A DNA stretch of 41,378 nucleotides, taken from the NCBI GenBank assembly GCA_023261505.1, contig JAHFOV010000014.1:1-41378 (forward strand), given 5' to 3'. Both the position numbers and the translations under genes were made by a program. Shown piece after piece: positions 17,677-26,034 of this stretch. The DNA is from Planctomycetota bacterium (GTDB lineage Bacteria; Planctomycetota; Brocadiia; Brocadiales; Bathyanammoxibiaceae). The notes below the pieces were generated by a model. The model did not search any database. It saw only the letters and a list, made by a program, of their open reading frames with translations, and was not told where the DNA came from. The stretch's first letter is position 1. Every line of letters starts with the position of its first letter.

Positions 17677-20600
17677 CTACCCCGCTAAGGCGGCGCCAGG
17701 CCCGTGCAGGGCGGGCGGGGCAGGGACGTACCAGGGGGGCTTTCCCTCAACTTCTGGTTTTTTAGCAAACCACTGGTAAAGGGAGGGCAAAACCAGAAGG
17801 GTGAGAAATGTAGAGAAGATTAGTCCGCCTATAACCACGGTGGCCAGGGGTCTCTGTACCTCTGCCCCAACCCCCCAGGAGACGGCCATAGGTAAAAATC
17901 CAAAGATATCGCAGAAGGAGGTAATAAGCACGGGCCTGAGGCGTTCCTCTGCCCCCCTGAGAACGGCCTCCCTCATGGGGAGACCTGTTGCCACGAGGTC
18001 ATTGATACGACTAACCATTACTATCCCGAAGAGCACTGATAACCCAAAAAGGGCAATGAAACCCACCCCAGCGGAGATGCTTAGTGGCATTCCCCTTACG
18101 AAGAGGGCGAAGATTCCACCTGTAGCGGCGATGGGTACATTGATGTAGATTAGAAGGGCATTCCTAAGGGAGCCGAAGGTGCTAAAGAGCAAGAAGAAGA
18201 TGAGGAGGAGGGCTATCGGCACTACAATCAGAAGGCGCAGCCTGGCCCTCTGCATGTTCTCAAACTGCCCGCCCCACTCTATGTAATATCCGGAGGGTAG
18301 GCTCACATTTTTTGCCACCTGGCTTCTGGCCTCAGCGACAAAGCTCCCTACATCTCTACCCCTAACGTTACACTCCACCACCATAAGTCGCTCACTATTT
18401 TCCCGCCTTATTTCAACCTGACCTTCCACCAGCTTGATGTCTGCCAACTGGCTTAAAGGTACCAATCGCTTACCAGGGGCGCTTACAAGGATGTTCTTTA
18501 TACTTTCTATGTCTTGCCTGAACTCTTCTGGGAATCTCATCACCAGATCGAAACGTCTCTCCCCTTCCAGTACTTGGGTGGCGGCCTTGCCTCCTATCGC
18601 CGTTTCAACGATTTCCTGAACGTCCGCTACATTTATACCGTAACGGGCGATGGCCTCCCTATCTATCATTATTTGTAAAACAGGTAACCCGCTAACCTGT
18701 TCTACCCTCACATCCTCCGCCCCACGGATGTCTAAAACTATATGCTCTATACTATCAGCCTTTTCTTTAAGGATGGTATAGTCCTCGCCAAATATCTTTA
18801 TGGCGATATCAGAGCGTGTCCCTGCAATAAGCTCATTAAACCTCATCTCTATGGGCTGACTGAAGGCATAAGTCATTCCCGGGATAGTCTCCAGTTTTGC
18901 CTTCATTTTTTCAATAAGCTGCTCTTTAGTCCTGGCAGTTTTCCAGTATTTCCTGGGCTTTAACATCACATAGATATCACTAACCTCTGGCCCCATGGGG
19001 TCGGTAGCAATTTCAGGACGCCCTGACCTGCTCACCACCGTCTCCACCTCCGGAAATTTCAGGAGTACCTTTTCTATTTTGGTAGTGGCATTAATAGATT
19101 CGGTAAGGGAGACACTGGGGAGCCTTATGGCATGAAGGGCAATAGAACCTTCGTCGAGTTTAGGAATAAATTCTGAGCCCATAAATGGTAAAAGGGCAAT
19201 GCTCCCTGCGAATATCCCACCGGCGATAGAGATTGGAAGGTAGTTATGCCGCACCGCCCTCTGTAGTATCGGACGATAAAGATTTAAAAGGAGCTGGTGG
19301 AACACATTTCCCCTTTCTCTCCTGGCTAACCCCTTTCTAAATAAGAAACCGCATAGGGCAGGGGCAAAGGTAAGGGAGAGTATAAGAGCGCCTACCATTG
19401 CGAAGCACACCGTGAAGGCCATAGGTTTGAACATCTTCCCTTCTATGCCCTGGAGGGAAAAGATGGGAAAGTAAACTATGATGATTATAAAGATAGCGAA
19501 GACAACGGGACGGCCTACCTCTCTGCCGGCTTCGATGATGGTCTCAAGGACGCTCTTGTGGGGCTCTCTGTGGTGGAGTCTGCGGATGATGTTCTCTATC
19601 ATTACCACAGAACCATCAATAACAATACCGAAGTCCAGGGCACCAAGGCTCATCAGGCTGGCAGGAATACCTGTTTTATACATGCAGGCGAAGCTAAACA
19701 GGGCAGTAAGTGGTATTGTGAGGCTTACAATAAGGGCCCCAACCCAGTTGCCAAGGATTAGCATCACCACACCTATAACCAACAGGATGCCTATGCTCAA
19801 GTTTTCTATTACCGTACGGATGGTATGATTCACCAGTTCTGTACGGTCGTAGAAAGGAACTATTTTGACCCCAGCAGGAAGGGAGGGGATAATTTCCTTT
19901 ACCTTCTCTTTCACCCTATTTACCACAGTACGACTGTTTTCCCCCTTTAGCATCATTACAGTACCCGCTACTACTTCCCCCTTTCCGTCCTTGGTGGAGG
20001 CGCCATATCGGATCTCTGGCCCAATGGTAACCTCTGCCAGGTTTTTGACGTAAATAGGTGTACCCTGCGGGTCTACTTCAACTATAATATTTTTTATGTC
20101 CTCTATTGTCTGGACAAGGCCAATCCCTCTTATAATGTATTGTTCTGAGACATGTTCTATATAGGCACCGCCGGCATTGAGGTTATTGGCTGCCAGGGCC
20201 TCAAAGACCTGACTGAGGGGGATACGATAACTCACCAGCTTATTGGGGTCTACCAGTACCTGATATTGTTTCACAAATCCACCTTCACTGTTTACCTCAA
20301 CCACCCCCGGGACATTGAGGAGTTGAAACCGTATCTCCCAGTCCTGGACAGTCCTAAGTTCATAAAGGTCGTGTCCCTCCCCTTCGACTACGTACAGGTA
20401 TATTTCTCCAAGGCCTGTACTAATAGGTCCCATGATGGGGATACCGAAACCATGGGGTATCCTCCCCTGGGCTGTCTGGAGGCGTTCCAGAACTTGCTGG
20501 CGGGCCCAGTAGATGTCCACCCAGTCTTTGAAAACGACCGTCACCTGGGAAAGAGCAGATTTGGAGAGGGAGCGCACCTCTTCGATGTCCTTTATCCCCA

Positions 20601-20823
20601 TCATAGCCGTTTCTATTGGGTAGGTGATGAGCTTTTCTACTTCTACAGGGGCTAGCCCGGGGACCTCAGTGTTTATCTGTACCTGGACAGTAGTGACATC
20701 CGGCACGGCATCCATCGGAAGATGTATTACAGAATATACACCGAGGCCCACCAACAACCCTGAAAGGACAACGATGAGAATACGGTAGCGTACGGAGAAA
20801 CTTATAACCCTTCCAACAGGCAT
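17677..20823 (-). CDS. Heavy-metal efflux RND pump (CzcA/CusA family)
   Basis: Inner-membrane proton-driven RND transporter of 1048 residues that exports metal ions through the adaptor and outer-membrane channel encoded just upstream. The fourth-helix motif is DFGIVIDGSVVMIEN, the heavy-metal RND pattern with charged D and E residues; it is closer to CzcA-type (divalent cation) than to CusA-type pumps. SRSGRPEIATDPMGP and WGGQFENMQRARLRL are also characteristic. The last 14 residues (PALHGPGAALAG end) come from a GC-rich palindrome and look like a late addition. The ATG has GGAGAAGG upstream; the adaptor stop is 12 bases before. Metal specificity is not determined. Confidence 0.93.
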   Translation of the reverse strand: MPVGRVISFSVRYRILIVVLSGLLVGLGVYSVIHLPMDAVPDVTTVQVQINTEVPGLAPVEVEKLITYPIETAMMGIKDIEEVRSLSKSALSQVTVVFKDWVDIYWARQQVLERLQTAQGRIPHGFGIPIMGPISTGLGEIYLYVVEGEGHDLYELRTVQDWEIRFQLLNVPGVVEVNSEGGFVKQYQVLVDPNKLVSYRIPLSQVFEALAANNLNAGGAYIEHVSEQYIIRGIGLVQTIEDIKNIIVEVDPQGTPIYVKNLAEVTIGPEIRYGASTKDGKGEVVAGTVMMLKGENSRTVVNRVKEKVKEIIPSLPAGVKIVPFYDRTELVNHTIRTVIENLSIGILLVIGVVMLILGNWVGALIVSLTIPLTALFSFACMYKTGIPASLMSLGALDFGIVIDGSVVMIENIIRRLHHREPHKSVLETIIEAGREVGRPVVFAIFIIIIVYFPIFSLQGIEGKMFKPMAFTVCFAMVGALILSLTFAPALCGFLFRKGLARRERGNVFHQLLLNLYRPILQRAVRHNYLPISIAGGIFAGSIALLPFMGSEFIPKLDEGSIALHAIRLPSVSLTESINATTKIEKVLLKFPEVETVVSRSGRPEIATDPMGPEVSDIYVMLKPRKYWKTARTKEQLIEKMKAKLETIPGMTYAFSQPIEMRFNELIAGTRSDIAIKIFGEDYTILKEKADSIEHIVLDIRGAEDVRVEQVSGLPVLQIMIDREAIARYGINVADVQEIVETAIGGKAATQVLEGERRFDLVMRFPEEFRQDIESIKNILVSAPGKRLVPLSQLADIKLVEGQVEIRRENSERLMVVECNVRGRDVGSFVAEARSQVAKNVSLPSGYYIEWGGQFENMQRARLRLLIVVPIALLLIFFLLFSTFGSLRNALLIYINVPIAATGGIFALFVRGMPLSISAGVGFIALFGLSVLFGIVMVSRINDLVATGLPMREAVLRGAEERLRPVLITSFCDIFGFLPMAVSWGVGAEVQRPLATVVIGGLIFSTFLTLLVLPSLYQWFAKKPEVEGKPPWYVPAPPALHGPGAALAG
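17680..17720. repeat. GC-rich palindrome forming the C-terminus of the RND gene
   Basis: CCCCGC (17680-17685) pairs with GCGGGG (17715-17720), with further internal pairing around CCCGTGCAGGGC. It encodes the final residues of the pump and lies directly against its stop codon, as expected for a repeat that replaced or extended the gene end. Confidence 0.45.
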
Positions 20824-20835
20824 GACAGCCTTCTC

Positions 20836-22038
20836 CTAATCGGCATGTTGATGTATAATGATATTTTTAAGAAGTTCAGACTTTAGATAAAAGGCCCCTT
20901 TATTTACCACTTCGTCACCTTCTTTTAGCCCTTCCACAATCTCTACATAGCCATCAAATTCCTCCCCCGCCTTTACCTCCGTCATCTTGAAGGCATAATT
21001 TCCCAGTGCCAAGAATACCACCTTTTTCCCCTCGTAGGACTCAATTGCTTCGTGGGGTACTACCAATCTTTCTACAGCCTCCGGGGCAGCGGTAGAAATC
21101 TTAGCTGTGGCAAACATCCCTGGCTTCAGTTTCTTCTCACGGTTATCTATATCCACCCTAACCTTCAGGGTTCTACTCTTTTCATCCACTACATCACTGA
21201 TATAGGCAATCTTTCCCCTAAATTCTTCTTCAGGATAAGACCTTACGGCCACGCCTACTTGCTGGCCCAGTTTTATCTTAGGGAGGTCTTTTTCATAGAT
21301 ATCAAGGATAATCCACAGGATGCTGAGATCCGCAATGGTAAAAAGCTTGGTGGCAGGCTCGGTCATCTCTCCCAGTGCGATGTGTTTTTCCACTACGGTA
21401 CCATTAAAAGGGGAAAGGATAGGGAAAATGGCAGTGGCATGGGTCTGAGGTTTCAATGTTTCTATATCTTCATCAGTTAGTCCCAGCAGGTGTAATTTGC
21501 CCTCGGCGGCCCCAAATTCTGCCTGAGCCTGCAAGCAGGCGGACTTACAATCCAACATCTCCTTTTCCGAAGTTATTTTCTTTTCCCACAGTCTCGTCTC
21601 TCTAGCAAAGTTGGTCTTGGAGACTTCCAGCTTTGTTTGGCTCGTAAGATATTCAGAGATAGCCTTACCAAGCTCTACACTGTCTAAAAGGGCCAGTTTC
21701 TGTCCCTTTTGCACCTCGTCTCCCAGGTCCGCAAATACCTCCACCACCCTACCAGGAACCCTGGGACCAATATGAAAAACCTTGTTGGCATTAAATTGTA
21801 TCTCTGCAGTGACCTTGAGCTGCTTTTCTATCTTTTTCTTCTCTGCAATGGCTGTTTGAAACGCAAGAAGTTCGTAACTCTCCTTGGTCAGCCTCACCAC
21901 TGCCTTATCTTGCTGACTTGGTTTCTCTACCTTTCTTATGGTTTTATTTCCAGAAGGAGGCGCCGCCGCCCCTTTTTCTTGGCATGAAAAGGATAATAAG
22001 AGTGAAACCGTAATCAAAATTAACCTAAATAACCACAT
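20836..22038 (-). CDS. Efflux RND periplasmic adaptor (CusB/HlyD family)
   Basis: Membrane-fusion protein that bridges the RND pump and TolC-like channel. The N-terminus (MWLFRLILITVSLLLSFSC) looks like a lipoprotein signal with cysteine 19 as the anchor. A barrel-sandwich lipoyl-like part (GPRVPGRVVEVFADLGDEVQKGQKLALLDS) encloses a helical hairpin (about 120-190). The second lipoyl half has SPFNGTVVEKHIALGEMTEPATKLFTIADLS, followed by beta-barrel (YPEEEFRGKIAYISDVVDEKSRT) and membrane-proximal domains. No long His/Met-rich N-terminal metal-binding stretch is seen. AGGAG lies five bases before the ATG. Gaps to its neighbours are 8 and 12 bases. Confidence 0.92.
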   Translation of the reverse strand: MWLFRLILITVSLLLSFSCQEKGAAAPPSGNKTIRKVEKPSQQDKAVVRLTKESYELLAFQTAIAEKKKIEKQLKVTAEIQFNANKVFHIGPRVPGRVVEVFADLGDEVQKGQKLALLDSVELGKAISEYLTSQTKLEVSKTNFARETRLWEKKITSEKEMLDCKSACLQAQAEFGAAEGKLHLLGLTDEDIETLKPQTHATAIFPILSPFNGTVVEKHIALGEMTEPATKLFTIADLSILWIILDIYEKDLPKIKLGQQVGVAVRSYPEEEFRGKIAYISDVVDEKSRTLKVRVDIDNREKKLKPGMFATAKISTAAPEAVERLVVPHEAIESYEGKKVVFLALGNYAFKMTEVKAGEEFDGYVEIVEGLKEGDEVVNKGAFYLKSELLKNIIIHQHAD

Positions 22039-22046
22039 AACTACTC

Positions 22047-23297
22047 CTATTCTATGAGTTTTTTGGTAGCGGCCCTTTCCAGGTCTACTATGGCCTGATA
22101 GTAACCTAGTAGGGTCTCCAGGTAAGAGACTTTTGCCTCGATTATATTATTTTGCAGAAGCACAAATTCTATGAAACCAACCTTTCCTTCAGTATATGTA
22201 ATCTCATTGAGTTTAAGACTTTCTTCCATCTCTGGGACAACGCCTTCGTAGGCCTCGAGTCCATTTTGAGAGGCGATAAAGATTTCATAAGCGCTCTGCA
22301 CCTCCTTGCGCGTCTGAAGGTGTTTGTTCTCCAGAGTCAGCCTGGCAGCCTCCTTGGTGGCACGTGTCCTTTGAAGCTCTCCCTGTTTCCTATCTACAGC
22401 AGGTATAGGTATAGAAACAAAACCTCCCGCTATCCTCTGATTTCCTTCTTCTCTCCCAACGAAGCCAGAAATCAGGGGGTTTGACACTCTTAAAGACTTG
22501 ATAAAGTCTATCTCACGGTCTACCCTTTCTAATTCCCGCTCAGCAGCCCTTATATCTGGTCTAGTCTCTAGCGCCCATCTTAGCAGCCCAGGAAGGTCTG
22601 GTCTGAGGGGTCCATATTTAATTTCGCCTGTGGGTTCAATTGGATAGTCCTGTGGTAGGGCAAGGAGGAGTTTCAGCCCCAGTAGACTGCTTTTGTATCT
22701 GCCTGAAGCGGCCTGGTATTCTTTTCTGGCACGGCTGTACTGTATGTTAGCAGTGTTCAGCTCCAGAATGGTAGAAGCTCCTTCCTTGTACTTTAACCCC
22801 ATAGCGTCTCTCAATCTTTCATAGAGTTGCATAATGGCCTGCCTTGCTTCCATTATCTTTTTAAGGGCGAGGATCTCGTAAAAATTTTTCTTAACCCTGG
22901 CGGTAATATCCCACTCCAGCGTCTCAATCTCGGCGCTTACCTTTTCCATGTTCTTTTCCGCCACAGAAATCCTTTTACCCCTCTGACCGGCTATAAAAAA
23001 CTCTTGAGAAAGAGAGAACATGTAATCTGTGGTTATTCTGTTCTCTTTGGCGATGTTCCTTTGTGCCATCTTTGACTCTAAGCTTGGGTTTGAGGGCAAT
23101 AAATATCTGGCCTTCGTAAGGTCCCCTTTAGCCTCCTCAAATCGTTTCCGGAAGGCCTGTAGTTCTAGATTGTTCGCCAGGGCCTTTTGAACAGCCTCCT
23201 CGAGGCTTATCTCCTCAGCAAAGGTGTTCTTTCCTGCACAAGAGACAAATAAGATTGTAATTAGCAAACTAAGAAACCATGTGCCTCGTTTTGACAC
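22047..23297 (-). CDS. TolC-family outer-membrane efflux channel
   Basis: Outer-membrane factor of the metal efflux system, 416 residues. A signal peptide (WFLSLLITILFVSCAGKNTFA) is followed by two repeats of the outer-membrane efflux domain, rich in long helices: EISLEEAVQKALANNLEL starts the first and LPGLLRWALETRPDIRAAERELE the second, both typical. The start is a GTG with AAGGAGA eight bases upstream. The order channel-adaptor-pump matches cus/czc operons. A possible lipobox (FVSC) exists in the signal region, so it may be lipid-anchored. Confidence 0.92.
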   Translation of the reverse strand: MSKRGTWFLSLLITILFVSCAGKNTFAEEISLEEAVQKALANNLELQAFRKRFEEAKGDLTKARYLLPSNPSLESKMAQRNIAKENRITTDYMFSLSQEFFIAGQRGKRISVAEKNMEKVSAEIETLEWDITARVKKNFYEILALKKIMEARQAIMQLYERLRDAMGLKYKEGASTILELNTANIQYSRARKEYQAASGRYKSSLLGLKLLLALPQDYPIEPTGEIKYGPLRPDLPGLLRWALETRPDIRAAERELERVDREIDFIKSLRVSNPLISGFVGREEGNQRIAGGFVSIPIPAVDRKQGELQRTRATKEAARLTLENKHLQTRKEVQSAYEIFIASQNGLEAYEGVVPEMEESLKLNEITYTEGKVGFIEFVLLQNNIIEAKVSYLETLLGYYQAIVDLERAATKKLIE

Positions 23298-23464
23298 TTT
23301 TTCTCTCCTTGAAATCTGGGTTAAAAGGAGTTCGTGCGGGAGGCAGCTATAGTAGCATCCTTCTTAGATGGATACACTTCCTAATGCCTCCCTCCCTATC
23401 TTGCGTCTATGGCGGAACAGGTAAGCCTTGGCAAATCTACTTGAGGCGTACCAGGCTAGACCCT

Positions 23465-23479
23465 GTATCCGCCTTAGGC
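23465..23479. repeat. Short palindromic word, copy 1
   Basis: GTATCCGCCTTAGGC here is the exact reverse complement of GCCTAAGGCGGATAC at 27553-27567. This copy contains the stop codon of the 110-aa gene. Shared 15-base words 4 kb apart in unrelated genes suggest a dispersed repeat family. Confidence 0.55.
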
Positions 23480-23806
23480 AGACTCAGGAGGGTGGAAGAT
23501 ACTTTCTGATAGAAAAGTAGGTAGGAAAAAATGTTCCTTTAATGGGGCCCGTCCAGAAAGGTTTGTAGGTGATAAAGGCCACCCATTGCTAGACTCAGAC
23601 ACAAAGTGGTGGGAAAAATTACAACATATTTGACAATGATGTACTGGCTGAGAAGTATCCATTGGACAATGATGGTCTTTACAACTGCTATTGTTGAAGC
23701 AAAGTTCGTCGTGAGAAATTGCCAAATCTGGCAATATTACAAATAAGATTACCAGCCCCATTAAGAGCCGCCAGACTGGGGATTGCCACAGCGGTTTTCT
23801 CCTCAA
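23474..23806 (-). CDS. Small secreted His/Cys-rich protein upstream of metal efflux
   Basis: A 110-residue protein with an N-terminal hydrophobic export segment (LLMGLVILFVILPDLAIS) and then a short cluster of metal ligands: DELCF, CKDHHCP, HHCQICC and HH. This would suit periplasmic metal binding or sensing. It precedes the TolC-like gene by 176 bases on the same strand, so it probably belongs to the efflux operon or its control. I do not recognise a named family; it resembles small unnamed proteins often found next to cus-type operons. Its stop lies inside a short repeat, so the C-terminus may be recent. Confidence 0.7.
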   Translation of the reverse strand: MRRKPLWQSPVWRLLMGLVILFVILPDLAISHDELCFNNSSCKDHHCPMDTSQPVHHCQICCNFSHHFVSESSNGWPLSPTNLSGRAPLKEHFFLPTFLSESIFHPPESA

Positions 23807-24409
23807 GACCGTCCCCCTTTGAACAGCAAGAGTTTTAAATTAAGCTGAGTGCATGTTGTCACGATTACTTTTACCCGCACAAGTGTTCACAGCCCACTTT
23901 TTAGGCTGCCACTTTTACCTGAACCTACATATATACTCTTCTATAGATATTGGCTGCCCTCTTGCTAAGCTTTTAATAGAATGTTCATAACATGCTACAT
24001 GATAAAGACATTTTACATTCATAACCGCAAGATTTCAAGGTTTATTATTCTCAAAGTTAGTGCAATAAATGAGGCTACTTTAAACTCTTACAGTTTTGAT
24101 GCAATAGTGAGAGACACTTATCTTTTATCACACCTTTGCCAAGTCTTTGCTCAAGGGATAGCCTCTCACTTTCCATATGCGTAATAATTACCCTACTTTC
24201 CGCATTGAGCCTGACAGTTACACCGTATAATCTCTGGAATCCCTCGTAACCGAACTCTTGTCCGAAGTTCAGTGTAAATTCCTTGCTGAAGCCTTTGTCA
24301 CTTGCTATAATTTTGCCAAAATATTCCGTTCTGTGGATATACTAGCGTATTTTGTGTATTATTTATTTAGACTAGGTAAAAAAGGAATAATCTGTAATTA
24401 ATATCGGAG
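23807..24409. other. 600-base AT-rich intergenic region
   Basis: This divergent region separates the metal-efflux operon from plsC and should contain both promoters. No intact gene is convincing. The 67-aa plus-strand ORF overlaps a longer start-less minus-strand open frame (24075-24341), described separately. I found no RNA gene or clear operator here. Confidence 0.5.
24075..24341 (-). pseudogene. Possible gene remnant, start-less open frame
   Basis: The minus strand stays open for 88 codons between two in-frame stops, and the conceptual peptide (for example EFTLNFGQEFGYEGFQRLYG) has an ordinary protein-like composition. It has no ATG, GTG or TTG near its beginning; the only internal ATG would leave about 33 codons. 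It may be a decayed gene or chance. No family recognised. Confidence 0.25.
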
Positions 24410-25102
24410 ATGATTGTGTTTAGGAGACGCACCTTACCAAGCGATGGTCATAGCCCCTGGACTAGGCGGTTTAAGCAAAAGATAGCGGCCTTTTACGACC
24501 TTCTGGGGGAATTAGTGTACAGGGTCATGTGGATAATGTCCTATCCGGTGGTACTGCTTTTCTTTAGACTAGAAGTTCAAAACCCAGAGCGGATTCCGGA
24601 GGGCCCTGTAATCATCGCGGCTAACCATCATAGTTACCTAGACCCCTGGGTGCTACAGATGGCCTTCCCCAGGAGGATAATTTACATGGTAGGGCATGTT
24701 TTCTATAGGGGGCTGGGCTGGTGGTTTTATCGCATGCACAAGGCCATACCTCTAAAACAAAAAGGGCTGAACCTAGAGTCATTTAAAAAGGGGCTGGAGG
24801 TGCTACAAGACTCAGGAGTTATTGCAATCTTTCCAGAGGGATGGGGAAACGGTAACCGGCAGGCATGGCAAGGAAATCCAGGGGTGGCGATGCTCGCTGC
24901 CAAAAGCCATGTCCCTGTCTTGCCAGCTAGAATATCCGGAGCGCAGGATATACTTCGCAAAGGGTCTTTCTTTCCTCACTTTGTAAAGTTAACTGTAACG
25001 TATGGCGAGCCTATTCATTTCAATGGCGAAGAAAAACCCGATAAAGAGGCATTGAGAAAGATGACAGACTTAATAATGGAGCGGATAAAAGAACTGGCAT
25101 GA
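24410..25102 (+). CDS. 1-acyl-glycerol-3-phosphate acyltransferase (PlsC family)
   Basis: Phospholipid acyltransferase of the PlsC/LPLAT family, 230 residues, transferring an acyl chain to lysophosphatidic acid or a related acceptor at the inner membrane. Motif I is NHHSYLDPW (the HX4D catalytic pair), motif III is FPEGWGNGNRQ, and a hydrophobic segment (VMWIMSYPVVLLFFRL) precedes motif I as a membrane anchor. The track uses the ATG at 24410, but GGAG sits directly against it; the GTG two codons later (24416) has GGAG at a six-base spacing and may be the true start. The stop overlaps the next gene by four bases, pairing it with a lipase-like hydrolase. Confidence 0.9.
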   Translation: MIVFRRRTLPSDGHSPWTRRFKQKIAAFYDLLGELVYRVMWIMSYPVVLLFFRLEVQNPERIPEGPVIIAANHHSYLDPWVLQMAFPRRIIYMVGHVFYRGLGWWFYRMHKAIPLKQKGLNLESFKKGLEVLQDSGVIAIFPEGWGNGNRQAWQGNPGVAMLAAKSHVPVLPARISGAQDILRKGSFFPHFVKLTVTYGEPIHFNGEEKPDKEALRKMTDLIMERIKELA

Positions 25103-26010
25103 CTAGCATGACCAACTTAATCGCTAATTACAAATTACAAATTTACAACTTGAAATCCGCAATTTCTAATCTGTTTGATTCCTCTTTAAAGGTTCTCCGA
25201 CCCCGCAAAGGACTTCCTTTAATTAAGGACATCTCTCTCTATAGGAGAGAGTTTAGATTGGGGAATGGCCCAAGGGCGTGCCTGTTAATCCACGGTCTTG
25301 GTTGTGGCCCTATTCAGATGAGAGAGCTGGCAGAGCGGCTCGCCCTTTCCGGCTTCACTGTAAGGGGTATACTCCTACCTGGTCATTGCGAGGACACAGA
25401 AGCCTTGGGAGCTGCTCACTGGCAAGACTGGTACAACAAGGTGGAAAAAGAGTACATGGCGCTGAGGCAAAACTTTGAGCATGTCTCTGTAGTGGGTTTT
25501 TCCATTGGGGGACTTCTGGCCTTGAAATTAAGCAGCCATCATCCAGTGGATAGGATGGTCAGCCTCGCAGCCCCAATGTTTATAATTAGTGAGCATTTTC
25601 CTTTTAATAAACTTCTCGGAGTAACGGAAAAATTTTTTACTAAGATAAAAACTATTCGAAGGAGGTGGCCCATCCATTCCAGAGAAATTAAGGGTCACCT
25701 TATCTTACCTACTGTCTCCCATTTTCCAATAGCCACAATAAAAACCCTGGGAGAACTTATCAGGGTAACCAATATGTCGCTCGAAGATGTCCGCTCTCCT
25801 CTTCTAGTAGTTCACTCAAGGAAGGACCTTGTGGCAGCCCCCTTCAGCGCTTTTTACATCTACCACTATGCAGGCTCCAGTGAGAAAAAGCTGGTATGGC
25901 TGCGCCACAGCAACCACCTGATGATGTTTGGTAGAGAAAAGGCCCTTCTCTTTAAGACAGTAAGAAGTTTCCTAAAAGCAGATTACAAATTAGAATTTTC
26001 TGATATATAA
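25099..26010 (+). CDS. Alpha/beta hydrolase (carboxylesterase-like)
   Basis: An esterase or lipase-like alpha/beta hydrolase of 303 residues. The oxyanion-hole motif is LIHGLGCG (63-70), the nucleophile elbow GFSIGG gives S135, and D243 (HSRKDLVAAP) and H273 (RHSNHLMMFG) complete the triad. This layout matches monoacylglycerol lipase/Est30-type carboxylesterases. Residues 7-25 or so (ANYKLQIYNLKSAISN) and the last nine or ten (DYKLEFSDI) are encoded by AT-rich repeats present at both gene ends, so the ancestral protein was probably shorter and the true start may be internal. It overlaps plsC by four bases, suggesting a joint role in lipid turnover. Confidence 0.88.
   Translation: MTSMTNLIANYKLQIYNLKSAISNLFDSSLKVLRPRKGLPLIKDISLYRREFRLGNGPRACLLIHGLGCGPIQMRELAERLALSGFTVRGILLPGHCEDTEALGAAHWQDWYNKVEKEYMALRQNFEHVSVVGFSIGGLLALKLSSHHPVDRMVSLAAPMFIISEHFPFNKLLGVTEKFFTKIKTIRRRWPIHSREIKGHLILPTVSHFPIATIKTLGELIRVTNMSLEDVRSPLLVVHSRKDLVAAPFSAFYIYHYAGSSEKKLVWLRHSNHLMMFGREKALLFKTVRSFLKADYKLEFSDI
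25119..25173. repeat. AT-rich dispersed repeat, 5' end of hydrolase gene
   Basis: Words such as CTAATTACAAATTACAAAT recur in reverse complement at 25981-26034. This copy encodes part of the hydrolase N-terminus in frame. Confidence 0.5.
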
Positions 26011-26034
26011 TTTGTAATTTTGAATCTGTAATTA
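25981..26034. repeat. AT-rich dispersed repeat, 3' end of hydrolase gene
   Basis: The reverse complement of this segment (TAATTACAGATTCAAAATTAC...) resembles the repeat at 25119-25173. It encodes the last residues and stop of the hydrolase and fills the short convergent gap before the PQQ-repeat gene. Confidence 0.5.

Noticed and set aside
20152-20655. 167-aa plus-strand ORF
   Set aside because: Antisense to the well-supported RND pump gene; a shadow of its codon pattern.
23298-23473. Possible riboswitch leader before the TolC-like gene
   Set aside because: I compared it by eye with NiCo (czcD) and Mn (yybP) riboswitch patterns and could not find the conserved elements; no feature called.
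23981-24184. 67-aa plus-strand ORF in the 600-base gap
   Set aside because: No ribosome site, no motif, and overlaps a longer minus-strand open frame; not better than chance.
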